From positions 18,485-82,484 of the forward strand of contig JAEUQF010000315.1 of assembly GCA_016789745.1 (NCBI GenBank): a DNA stretch of 64,000 nt. The letters run 5' to 3'. Below are positions 1-8,292 of this stretch, in pieces. Position 1 is the first letter of the stretch. The number at the start of each line of letters is the position of its first letter. Made by a program: the position numbers and the translations under genes. The stretch comes from Bryobacterales bacterium. GTDB taxonomy: Bacteria; Acidobacteriota; Terriglobia; Bryobacterales; Bryobacteraceae. The notes beneath the pieces were generated by a model. That model was not told the DNA's origin. It searched no databases and worked only from the letters and a program-made list of their open reading frames with translations.

Positions 1-233
1 CGGTTGATCATCTCGCCACCGTAACGGTCGCCCCAATTACGTCCACTATCCGGGATGTGCCTTCGGAAGTCGCTCTGGGTGTGGAGGACGGCATGAAAGG
101 ACCTTGCGTTGTGAACCTCCACAATGTTGTTACGATTTCACAAGATCGCCTTGGCAAGCGCGTCGCCACGTTGAGCAATCTGCGAATGACGCAAGTCTGC
201 GCCGCACTGCGGTTCTCCCTGGGGTGTGACTAG
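1..233 (+). CDS. mazF: MazF/PemK family mRNA interferase toxin, C-terminal part
   Basis: The reading frame opening at base 3 runs without a stop to TAG at 231-233 and gives 76 residues with no start codon, so the gene begins before the window. The protein has the typical MazF/PemK second half: a TVAPITSTIRDVPSEVAL stretch, then EDGMK, PCVVNLHNV, ISQDRLGKRV and a C-terminal VCAALRFSLGCD. In this family the toxin is a small sequence-specific endoribonuclease held inactive by an antitoxin encoded just upstream. That partner would lie outside the window. No downstream gene is coupled to it. Family assignment rests on the conserved C-terminal pattern. Whether the missing N-terminal half is intact cannot be seen. 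Confidence 0.85.
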   Translation, partial: VDHLATVTVAPITSTIRDVPSEVALGVEDGMKGPCVVNLHNVVTISQDRLGKRVATLSNLRMTQVCAALRFSLGCD

Positions 234-617
234 CGCAACCCGTGCCTGGAACCAGGGACTGGTTTGGGACATCTCCCGCCGGGCCACCCCCGCCAAACCC
301 ATTCACAAGAGTTGCAATCCCATCGAAAAGTCCTCTAACCCCATCCACCGCAATCACTTCCCGTCTATCCACACCCTCCCCTTACGCCCAGTCTCTTGGA
401 AACCCACTGTTATCTTCAAACCGGGAACAAAAATGCATCGGCATTTCCCGAAAAGAAAAAGTATCCAGGAGTCCAGGCAGGATCGACAAACTCACCAAGG
501 TGGACATCGCGCGCAAGAACGGTGCCCTCTCCCGAGGCGGGAGCCTTGGCGAAGGTGGAGGAAGCCGCCAAAAACTGGCAAGTCGTCCTAACTCCCAGGG
601 CGGCTTGATATGCTGTG
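234..617. other. Gene-poor stretch between the toxin and the deacetylase
   Basis: About 380 bases without a convincing gene. Short open frames exist on both strands but none has a good ribosome binding site or a recognisable domain, and they overlap one another. A perfect 6-bp stem (CTCCCG, AGG loop, CGGGAG) sits at 529-543 and could be a weak transcription stop for either flanking gene. The base composition looks somewhat less GC-biased around 370-480 than in the flanking genes. Confidence 0.5.
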
Positions 618-2018
618 CTACCGCCGGGCGATCGCCAGTATGGGAGGGTCACCGGGGAAAGAGAGCCAGAGTTTCAGTTCGCCGCCGACCAGCGTGCCCT
701 GCAGGCGGACAGGCACCTCGTCGCCGTTGCCCTTGCGCACAACGGTGAGGACAACGCGAGCGCCTTCGATATGCCCTTCGGTGACGGGTGCCGATCCGCG
801 CTCACCCGCCAGTGTGCCGCTCAGCGCTGTGCCGGTCTGTAGCAGGGTCAGCGTCGACACGCGCTCCAGGCCGTTGGCGGTTTTGTAGCGGAGGGTCCAA
901 GCGCCGCTGAGGTTGGCGGCGGGCTCCAGGCGGACGAAGGCGAGTTCCTTGTTCGGCCGGACGGTGACGAAGGCGCGCCGCCCTTGGCGATGGACGTACT
1001 CATGGTCCCATCCCGAGAGCATGGCTTCGCGCGCTTCCGGGAGTACGACGCCGTCGGCCAGAACCGCTGTGTCCTCTGGCGCGTCGAACTCCAGCGTTAC
1101 CGCCCCGCCGTAGATCTTCTGGTCCAAAGCATGGGCAACCGAGAATGTTTCCGGCTCCGCCTCTGGCTTTACCGCCGTACTATCCCGGATGGTCCGAAAC
1201 GCATAGAGCGGCCCCATCGGCACGTACCAAGCATCCTTCTTTCCGCTGACGTGCCGCAAATGCTGCTCGTAGAATCCGTCTGGCCCGAAATCCAGCCATT
1301 GCGGATGCGACATGAAGTGATAGATGCCGCCTTTGCGGTAGACCTCGTCGAATTTCGCGTTGATGGCCGCGACATCGATGGTGTCGTCCTTGCGGCCATT
1401 GCGATGCTGCACCACCTGCGTGTAGCCGGTGTTCATGGCGTTGCTATCGAAGTCCTGGATGTCGGGGCGGACGTGGCCGTTGGTCAGTTCATTCGGATAG
1501 TTGCGGGCCACCACGTACCCCGCCGCCGCAATCCGCTTCTGGATGAACGGATAGGTGGCACAGTTACCGCACGGATAGCACCACGACCACACATAAGGCT
1601 GCTGCGTAAGCCGGAGAATGTCGTCCCGCGAGCCAGCTATCTCGTAGTCTGTATAAGCCGCGGCGCAGAAGTCTTCGCTGTCCGGCTTCTTGCAGGGATG
1701 CTGCCGCGAATGCGATCCGATCTCATGCCCATCCGCCACTGCCTTCCGCAACCGGGGCCACAATTCGCGGATCTGCAACTGCGTGAAGAAGCGGTCCTCC
1801 GGCGCCGGATCATGCTCCGTGCTGACGAACAGCGTCGCCTTGATGCCGTACTTATCCATGGCAGCGATGGTCTCGGGAACCAATCGCGTGGAGTCGTCGA
1901 TGGAATGCACCACCACCGCGCGGGCGCCATGCAGATACTTCGTCTTGCCGACGAAGCGTACCTCCTGGCCTGCTGCCAGGGCGGCCATCGCAATCAACAG
2001 GAATACGGTGCGCGTCAT
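618..2018 (-). CDS. Secreted polysaccharide deacetylase family protein
   Basis: 466 residues starting with a signal peptide (MTRTVFLLIAMAALAAGQ). The NodB-type catalytic half covers about residues 30-270. The Asp pair that normally sits in TFDDG is here in SIDDS (Asp41-42), and the metal-binding H-S-x-x-H motif is HSRQH at 103-107, after GHEIGS. This family removes N- or O-acetyl groups from polysaccharides with a metal-bound water. The C-terminal third (about 290-466) is a beta-rich region not assigned to a family. The start is supported by AAGGGGGTGA upstream, which overlaps the stop of the preceding gene. The gap to the isomerase-like gene is 6 bases, so the two are probably one operon. 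Substrate is unknown. Confidence 0.82.
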   Translation of the reverse strand: MTRTVFLLIAMAALAAGQEVRFVGKTKYLHGARAVVVHSIDDSTRLVPETIAAMDKYGIKATLFVSTEHDPAPEDRFFTQLQIRELWPRLRKAVADGHEIGSHSRQHPCKKPDSEDFCAAAYTDYEIAGSRDDILRLTQQPYVWSWCYPCGNCATYPFIQKRIAAAGYVVARNYPNELTNGHVRPDIQDFDSNAMNTGYTQVVQHRNGRKDDTIDVAAINAKFDEVYRKGGIYHFMSHPQWLDFGPDGFYEQHLRHVSGKKDAWYVPMGPLYAFRTIRDSTAVKPEAEPETFSVAHALDQKIYGGAVTLEFDAPEDTAVLADGVVLPEAREAMLSGWDHEYVHRQGRRAFVTVRPNKELAFVRLEPAANLSGAWTLRYKTANGLERVSTLTLLQTGTALSGTLAGERGSAPVTEGHIEGARVVLTVVRKGNGDEVPVRLQGTLVGGELKLWLSFPGDPPILAIARR

Positions 2019-2024
2019 CGTGGG

Positions 2025-2963
2025 TCACCCCCTTGCTGTCACTTGTTCCAGAAGCGGTTGCAGATGCTGATAGGCGGCAGTGAGCCGTTGCTCCACCATG
2101 GCCGGCGGCACCTTGTTCATGCCGCCATCGGTGCCATCGACGCGTTCGATGGCCAGGGGGCCGTTGAACCCTCCGGCGAACAAGGTCCGGAACATCTGCG
2201 CATGGTCGATGTTGCCCTGGCCGGGTACGGGGAAGTCATTGACGCCGCGCAGGCCTTTGTGGTCCTTGATGCAGACCGCACAGACATCGGGCACCAGATC
2301 CGGCAGATCGGGATCGGGATAGATGCCTTCGTAATAGCTGATATTTCCGGCATCCCAGGCGATGCGGAACCACGGCGAGCGCAGGCGCTTCATGACATCC
2401 ATGCAGTCTTTGGCGCGTGCCGTGATGCCGGTGTGGGGCTTCAACGCGATGGTCACCTTGAGGGATTCGGCATGGCGCAGCGCCTTCTCCATGCCCGCGT
2501 AGAAGCGGCTTACTTCGGGTTGCCAGTCGCGCTCGCGTTTCGGCACGGTGGGGAACTTGGTGTAGTACCAGGGGCCGCCGCCGACCATGATGGGGATATC
2601 GTAATCGGCGCAGAGGTCGAGTTGCTGGAGGTAGCGCTGGAGACCCTCGGGGGTTTCGGGAGCCCCCTGGAAGCCGCCGAGGCTCAGGAATGGCTGCACG
2701 CCGAGGTTGCGGATGCGGCGCAGCATAGCGGTGCGTTCGGGCTTGGTCATCTCGGGGGCGAACACCGGGCCGTCCGTATGCCGCCGGCTCATGCTGATGT
2801 AGCGATAGCCGATCTTGCGGATCTTCGTGATGGCTTCATCCAGGGGCAGGGAAGCCAGCATGGTCGCCATTACGCCCAGCCGGTAGCGCTCGGCAGTCTG
2901 TGCGCTGCTACGCTGTGCCGCCAAGCCTCCTGCCATTGATGCCATTGCGTGTCGTCGTGTCAT
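2025..2963 (-). CDS. Exported sugar phosphate isomerase/epimerase-like protein (TIM barrel)
   Basis: 312 residues from the ATG at 2963, chosen because GAGGTG lies 4 bases upstream and because a longer reading (to 3089) would run into the divergent oxidoreductase gene. The N-terminus MTRRHAMASMAGG looks like a short, possibly Tat-type, export signal. The body fits the xylose-isomerase-like TIM barrel (AP_endonuc_2) family: WDAGN, IKDHKG and LAIERVDG give the usual Asp, His and Glu metal ligands. The strand that normally carries the first metal Glu reads IALKPHTG, so that ligand is replaced by Lys or lies elsewhere. This may mean altered metal use. It sits 6 bases upstream of the deacetylase gene and divergent from a Gfo/Idh/MocA gene, a common pairing in sugar or inositol metabolism. 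Confidence 0.8.
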   Translation of the reverse strand: MTRRHAMASMAGGLAAQRSSAQTAERYRLGVMATMLASLPLDEAITKIRKIGYRYISMSRRHTDGPVFAPEMTKPERTAMLRRIRNLGVQPFLSLGGFQGAPETPEGLQRYLQQLDLCADYDIPIMVGGGPWYYTKFPTVPKRERDWQPEVSRFYAGMEKALRHAESLKVTIALKPHTGITARAKDCMDVMKRLRSPWFRIAWDAGNISYYEGIYPDPDLPDLVPDVCAVCIKDHKGLRGVNDFPVPGQGNIDHAQMFRTLFAGGFNGPLAIERVDGTDGGMNKVPPAMVEQRLTAAYQHLQPLLEQVTARG

Positions 2964-3009
2964 AACGCACCTCGCCCGAGAGAGTACCATAGTCTTCGGA
3001 GAGTTCAAC

Positions 3010-4299
3010 ATGCCCCTGTCTGTGGTCTCCCGGCGCTCCTTCCTTGCCGCTTCCTCCGCTTCGCTCGCCTTCAGCCAGAAAGGTCCCAACGATCAGGTCA
3101 CCGTCGGCATGATCGGTGTCGGCAACCAGGGCACCGGCCGCCTGCGCGAGTTTCTGAAGCAGCCCGATGTGCGTATCGGCGCCATCTGCGATGTCGATCG
3201 CAGCCATCTGGATCGTGCCGTCGCGCTGGTGGAGAAAGAGAAGGGCTACAAGCCGGAGGCGATCGCCGATTTCCGCCGCCTGCTGGAGCGCAAGGAGATT
3301 GATGCCGCGGTGATCATTACCCCCGACCACTGGCACTCCATCCCCACCGTGCAAGCCTTTGAAGCCGGCAAGGATGTGTTCGTCGAAAAGCCGCTCAGCT
3401 ACAGCTTGGCCGAAGGCCGCGCCATGGCCGATGCCTCGCTTCACTACAAGCGCGTCAGCCAGATGGGCAACCACATCCACAACGATCTGCCGACGTATCG
3501 CCGCGTCGTCGAGATGGTGCGGTCGGGCAAGTTGGGTAAGATCGCCCGGGTGCACGCTTGGAAGACGTCGCTGCCGCGGCGGTTACGCGAAGGCCCGCCC
3601 ACGCTGCCCGCGGGTTTTGACTATGACTTCTGGTTGGGCCCGGCGCCCAAGCATGCCTATGATCCGCTGCGCGCCCACGGCAGCTTCCGCCACTTTTGGG
3701 ACTACTCTGGCGGCAGCTTCATCGACTTCTGGTGCCACATCTCCGATGTTGCGTTCTGGGCGATGGACTGGAAGGCGCCGACGGCCATCAGCGCTTCGGG
3801 CGGGCGGTTCTATGTCGAAGACCGCACCGAGACGCCGGATATGCTGGAGGCGGTGCTGGAGTTTCCCGGCGCGCTGTTCCTGTTCAGCTTCCGGCCCACG
3901 CCGCTGCCCGGCTTCGAACACATGGGCCACATCGGCTGCCTGTTTGAAGGCACGGAGGCTACGCTGGTCACCAACTACGACACTTACGAGATCTGGGTGA
4001 AGGGCAAGCAGGTGCCGGACTTCCCGAAGCCCGAGCCATCTATCCCGGATTCGCCCGGCCACATCCGTGAGTTCCTTGATGCAATGAAAAGCCGCAAGCT
4101 GGAGACCACCTGCAACCTGCGGTACGGCCATCAGCTATCGAAGTGCGGGCTGCTGGCGAACATCTCCTATCGCACCGGGCGCAAGCTCCATTGGGATGAT
4201 GCCGCCGAACAGATCAAGGGGGACAGCCAGGCGAACGCCTACCTGGCGCGGCAGTTCCGTAAGCCCTGGAAGTTGAAGAAGCAGCCTCGGCCGACGTAG
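3010..4299 (+). CDS. Gfo/Idh/MocA family oxidoreductase with Tat-type signal
   Basis: 429 residues. The N-terminus carries a twin-arginine signal (SRRSFLAASSASLAFS), followed by the Rossmann fingerprint VGMIGVGNQGTGR for NAD(P). The family EKP motif (VFVEKPLS) is near residue 127 and supplies the conserved Lys. The large C-terminal alpha/beta domain has DYDFWLGPAP and FRHFWDYSGG typical of the exported branch seen in acidobacteria and planctomycetes. The probable role is oxidation or reduction of a sugar, often with tightly bound cofactor when periplasmic. The start has GGAGAG about 7 bases upstream. Only 46 bases separate it from the divergent isomerase-like gene, so the two probably share a control region. 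Substrate cannot be told from sequence. Confidence 0.88.
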   Translation: MPLSVVSRRSFLAASSASLAFSQKGPNDQVTVGMIGVGNQGTGRLREFLKQPDVRIGAICDVDRSHLDRAVALVEKEKGYKPEAIADFRRLLERKEIDAAVIITPDHWHSIPTVQAFEAGKDVFVEKPLSYSLAEGRAMADASLHYKRVSQMGNHIHNDLPTYRRVVEMVRSGKLGKIARVHAWKTSLPRRLREGPPTLPAGFDYDFWLGPAPKHAYDPLRAHGSFRHFWDYSGGSFIDFWCHISDVAFWAMDWKAPTAISASGGRFYVEDRTETPDMLEAVLEFPGALFLFSFRPTPLPGFEHMGHIGCLFEGTEATLVTNYDTYEIWVKGKQVPDFPKPEPSIPDSPGHIREFLDAMKSRKLETTCNLRYGHQLSKCGLLANISYRTGRKLHWDDAAEQIKGDSQANAYLARQFRKPWKLKKQPRPT

Positions 4300-4416
4300 G
4301 GGCCACCCGCACACAGCAGTCATCCTTCACCGGTCGGCCAAACAATATAGCCTGGCGACTCTCCTGTCGCATAGCGGCGACAATGTAAACCCTGCGCGTC
4401 GGTTCCCGTTAGGAGT

Positions 4417-4436
4417 GTTTGGGAGGAGACCCAAAC
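4417..4436 (+). promoter_or_regulatory. Hairpin presenting the Shine-Dalgarno in its loop
   Basis: GTTTGGG (4417-4423) pairs perfectly with CCCAAAC (4430-4436). The 6-base loop AGGAGA is the ribosome binding site of the gene whose ATG is at 4438. Upstream, GCGAC (4355-4359), GTCGC (4366-4370) and GCGAC (4377-4381) can form two mutually exclusive small stems. The leader may therefore control translation of the large surface protein. Confidence 0.45.
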
Positions 4437-4437
4437 A

Positions 4438-7400
4438 ATGAGAACAACCACCGCAACACTAGGCCTACTGTTACTAGCAGGAGGAGTATGGTCCATTAGT
4501 GGACAGGTACTGCACCTGTCTGTAGTTAGTCATAATGAAGAAGCCGTAAATCCGCGGCAGCCCAATTACCTTACTGACCGCGCCTTTTACCTAAGCAATC
4601 GCGAACTCATGAGGCAGTTGGCGGCAGGCCTCCACGCCCGGGGCGCGAGGTGGAACATCCAGTCGGATTGGACCTACCTGCAGGCCGTCAGCGCACACGA
4701 TAATGCAACGGTAACCGCGGCGACCAACGGGAAGAACCTGCTCCGATGGGCGGTGGAAGACCTCGGCATGGAGGCAGACCCGCACGCACACGAATCGCAA
4801 TATAACTATGCGGACATAGCCTATCTCCACCAGCAGGTTGGACTAACACCGTCAAAGGTGGTGGGTGGCTTCCTCTATTCTCCCCTCGATAATCCGCAGG
4901 GTTGGATGCAGCATCAGGCCGGTATCTTCGGCGTCAAGTATCCCAGTTACTTCTGGAAGGCCGACATCCTCTGGGGTGCGGCGACACCCAACCACCGCGG
5001 TGACGACGAAGACTCCTTCGGCGCCTGGCGTCCGAAAAGCGAGAGCGACTTCACCACGCATGACCCGAATCAGCGTCTGCTCTACGTCGCGCGCGGGTGC
5101 CGAACACTGGCTGGTACCGGCGAGTACCCGGCCGTGGATGCCTTTCTGGCGGCTGCCGAACGCGGGCAACTTTCGCCAGACCGCTTCTATGCCGCAGCGC
5201 TCATGATCAATCAGGGATCGCTCACCGTGGGTCAGGTGGCCGATGTGCTGGCGCTGGTGGACCGCTTGCGGACGCATGTGGCAACCGGACGCGTGAAGTT
5301 CGTGGGATTAACGGAGGCTGCGGGAATCTGGTTGGGCCAGTACGGCGGCCGGCCGAACCGCACCACCTGCGAACAGATGAATGAGGCGGCAGGCATCGTG
5401 GAACGTCCCATCACGCCGCGGGCCCAAGCCACGCCCGCCATGGTCTCCAAAGCGGAGCCTGATACGTACGCCCGCACGGCGGCCGCCACCCCCACGGACC
5501 AGTACGCCATCTTCTCCGTCAACGTGCAGGATTTCTCATACCCGGAGCGCAGCATCGCAACGGTGAAGCGCATTCTAGACATCCATGAACGCGCGCGGAT
5601 TCCGGTTGACTTCTACCTCACCACCACAATGACGGACCTGTTCGAACAGATGGATCCAGCCCTGCTCCAGCGGCTGAAAACCTCGGCGGTGGCGTCGGTG
5701 TCCTACCATGTGCGGCCGCCGAAGCCGTATTACACCAACTACGACTGGGCCGGCCTTGCGTCGAAAACCGCCGCCGAGCAATACGCCGCCATCCTGAACT
5801 ACGAAACGCACGGCTTGGACCTCACCACAGGCCTGCCCACGGCAGCCAACGGGGGCTATAAGAAGCTAACCGAAGTAATAGGCTATGCGCCCTGGGCCGG
5901 GTCGGCGCAATCGGATGATGCCGTCGGCGCGCAGGCCGCGCTGGTGTTCAAGAACCTGGGCGGGCGGTTCCGGGTGCGGCACGGGCGCGCCGCGAACCTG
6001 GGAGACAAACTTGACGGCGTCTATCTGCGGCCGGAACATTACGACTTACTGTTGTTCCAAACCGTGGGACAGGATGCCGGTGTCGTGGTGGAGAACGCAA
6101 TCGCCGCCTCGCGCACGGCGGCTGGCGGGACGTCGCCCTACTTCGTCGGCATCAAGATGCATGACAATGATTTCTTCGCCGAAGACTCGGCATGGGTCAC
6201 AGTATATGTAAACGGGCCGCGGCGGCCGCCCTTCGCGACGAACCGGAGGTCGGCTCTGCTCAGCGAGGCCGCGCAGGCGGCCATATGGGCGCACTATGAA
6301 GCGACGGTGGCGTATGTCGTGGCGCAACAGGCGCGGGTCACGGCCGTGGGATTGCCACAGGTGTGGGCGATGCTGCACCCCACCGCCGCCGGCACGAGCG
6401 CGGCATCGTCCATGGTCTACATCTCGGGAACCATGCACATCGAGTCAAACCGGCTGCGCTGGCCGAACGTCGACCGGCTACTGGCTTTCCTGACCCGCGC
6501 GACGCAAGCCGGGCGCGTCGGTAACCAGACCAACGCAATGAGGTGGTCCGTGGGTGCCGATATCGGTTGGCTGCAGGGGGAACCGCGCGCCGCCGAGGTG
6601 ATCACCCGGCTCGAAGCCATGGGAGTCGAAATGGACATTCACGCGCACGGCTTCGCTGATCGTGCCAGTTGCGCGGCACGCATTACGCAGTTGGGCGGCC
6701 ATCCCAACCGCGTGTCGTCGGGGAATCTGACCAGCGAAGTGGACCGGTTGCGGTTGCCGGTCACCGATGCCAGCGGGGCCAGTTGGCAGGCGGAGGTGCT
6801 TTACGGCATCGTTACGCAGTCCGGGCATGGTCCTGGAGTCGATGACGAAGCCTATGGCTTGTGGCGTCCGAAGAGTGGGGCGGACTGGAAGACGCATGAC
6901 CCACAGGCATCGCTCATCGCCATGGGTGGCGGACCTCGCACTCTCACTGGGGCAGCCGCGTTGATCGAGAGGCTGAAGACCGCCTCTGGAGCGGCGCCCG
7001 TGTATAGTTCCACGATTATGGTGCATCCGGACAGCCTGGTCGTGGTGGACACTAACGACGGGATCGACCAGATCGAAGCATGGGCCGCGACATCCGGTTT
7101 GAACAGCAACGTCCGCTGGGCGACGGTATCGGAAACTGCGGCGGCCTGGCTGGCGGCCGGCGGTGTACCCAGCCGCGTGGAGGATCTGACCACGCTCGGA
7201 AGTACGACGGGAACGTCGTCCCCCTGCACGGTGGTGCTGGATGCCGCCGAAGCCTCGGTGGCGGCTTCCGGCGACATTCGCACGGTGTCTGTGACGGCCG
7301 CCAGCGGCTGCGCATGGACAGCGGTAGCGAACGCTGGTTGGATCACCGTGACGGGAACACCACCAGGCACCGGCAACGGAACCGTTCGATACCAAGTTGC

Positions 7401-8292
7401 GGCGAACACCGGCGCCGCCCGGAGCGCCACGGTTATGGTTGGCGGCGTCGCGCACATCGTGATGCAGGCGCCGGCGAACTGCACCTATAGCGTCACTGGC
7501 CCGGCCGCGTTGCTCGCGAATACGGCGGGCTCTTACACGGTGAACGTATCCACTCAGCCCGGTTGCGCCTGGCAGGCCGTCAGTGAATCAACGTGGTTGA
7601 CCTTGGGCACGTCCCGGTCAGGCAGCGGCCCGGGCAGTTTTCCGTTCACCGCGTCGGCCAACTCCAGCACGACGCCGCGCCCGGGAACACTGTCTGTAGC
7701 GGGGCAGAGCCTCCGGTATCTGCAAAGCGGCTCCGGGATGTCGCAGTTCACCGACGTCGCGGCCAGCCATCCTTTCCTCGAGTACATCAACTTTCTAAAG
7801 GTGCAGGCCATCACGACCGGCTGTAGCGGATCCGCGACAATGTACTGTCCCGAAGACGCTATGACGAGAGCCGAAATGGCCGCGTTCCTCGTGCGAGCCC
7901 TGCTGGGGGAGAACTTCACCTCCGGCTCGACGCCTTACTTCGCCGATGTCCCGGCAGGCCACGCAGCCTTCCGGTACATCCAGAAGCTGAAAGAACTCGG
8001 CGTAACCAACGGATGCACGGCGGCGACCTATTGCCCCGATGCCACTGTGACCCGCGGACAGATGGCGGCCTTTGTGGTGCGGGCCGTGCTGGGCGTCACG
8101 GCCACTGACCTGTTCCCCTACACACCCTCACCCTACTTCACCGATATCCCGTCCGCGCACCCGTTCTTTGCCTACATCCAGAAACTGCGCGAATTGGGGA
8201 TTACCACCGGCTGCACGGCAACGACCTACTGCGGGGAGGATGGCAACACCCGCGGCCAGATGGCGGTGTTCGTCACCCGTGCCTTCTTCTGA
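4438..8292 (+). CDS. Large secreted protein: deacetylase-like modules, BACON pair and SLH repeats
   Basis: 1284 residues with a signal peptide (about 1-22). Residues 24-320 and 660-925 are related modules. Each has a FGAWRPKS or YGLWRPKS block, then THDP, then CRTLAG or PRTLTG, and His-rich segments (ADPHAHE, MDIHAHG), as in deacetylase-type barrels. Residues 345-650 form a third module of similar general character (HERARIPVDFY, VGIKMHDNDFF). Two BACON-like domains follow (about 930-1013 and 1014-1100), each with a CAW core. Three SLH repeats (1102-1284) each carry a paired-Cys insert (GC..YC) and TR-Q/E-MA. SLH repeats usually anchor proteins to the cell surface. Catalysis is inferred, not shown. 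The first codons use rare AT-rich synonyms. The stop abuts the stop of the converging gene. Confidence 0.72.
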   Translation: MRTTTATLGLLLLAGGVWSISGQVLHLSVVSHNEEAVNPRQPNYLTDRAFYLSNRELMRQLAAGLHARGARWNIQSDWTYLQAVSAHDNATVTAATNGKNLLRWAVEDLGMEADPHAHESQYNYADIAYLHQQVGLTPSKVVGGFLYSPLDNPQGWMQHQAGIFGVKYPSYFWKADILWGAATPNHRGDDEDSFGAWRPKSESDFTTHDPNQRLLYVARGCRTLAGTGEYPAVDAFLAAAERGQLSPDRFYAAALMINQGSLTVGQVADVLALVDRLRTHVATGRVKFVGLTEAAGIWLGQYGGRPNRTTCEQMNEAAGIVERPITPRAQATPAMVSKAEPDTYARTAAATPTDQYAIFSVNVQDFSYPERSIATVKRILDIHERARIPVDFYLTTTMTDLFEQMDPALLQRLKTSAVASVSYHVRPPKPYYTNYDWAGLASKTAAEQYAAILNYETHGLDLTTGLPTAANGGYKKLTEVIGYAPWAGSAQSDDAVGAQAALVFKNLGGRFRVRHGRAANLGDKLDGVYLRPEHYDLLLFQTVGQDAGVVVENAIAASRTAAGGTSPYFVGIKMHDNDFFAEDSAWVTVYVNGPRRPPFATNRRSALLSEAAQAAIWAHYEATVAYVVAQQARVTAVGLPQVWAMLHPTAAGTSAASSMVYISGTMHIESNRLRWPNVDRLLAFLTRATQAGRVGNQTNAMRWSVGADIGWLQGEPRAAEVITRLEAMGVEMDIHAHGFADRASCAARITQLGGHPNRVSSGNLTSEVDRLRLPVTDASGASWQAEVLYGIVTQSGHGPGVDDEAYGLWRPKSGADWKTHDPQASLIAMGGGPRTLTGAAALIERLKTASGAAPVYSSTIMVHPDSLVVVDTNDGIDQIEAWAATSGLNSNVRWATVSETAAAWLAAGGVPSRVEDLTTLGSTTGTSSPCTVVLDAAEASVAASGDIRTVSVTAASGCAWTAVANAGWITVTGTPPGTGNGTVRYQVAANTGAARSATVMVGGVAHIVMQAPANCTYSVTGPAALLANTAGSYTVNVSTQPGCAWQAVSESTWLTLGTSRSGSGPGSFPFTASANSSTTPRPGTLSVAGQSLRYLQSGSGMSQFTDVAASHPFLEYINFLKVQAITTGCSGSATMYCPEDAMTRAEMAAFLVRALLGENFTSGSTPYFADVPAGHAAFRYIQKLKELGVTNGCTAATYCPDATVTRGQMAAFVVRAVLGVTATDLFPYTPSPYFTDIPSAHPFFAYIQKLRELGITTGCTATTYCGEDGNTRGQMAVFVTRAFF

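Noticed and set aside
529..543. Hairpin CTCCCG/CGGGAG as a firm terminator
   Set aside because: It has a 6-bp stem but no T-run on either strand, so it is mentioned only within the gene-poor stretch.
984..2939. 651-residue open frame on the plus strand
   Set aside because: It lies antisense to the deacetylase and isomerase-like genes, has no domain and is an effect of high GC content.
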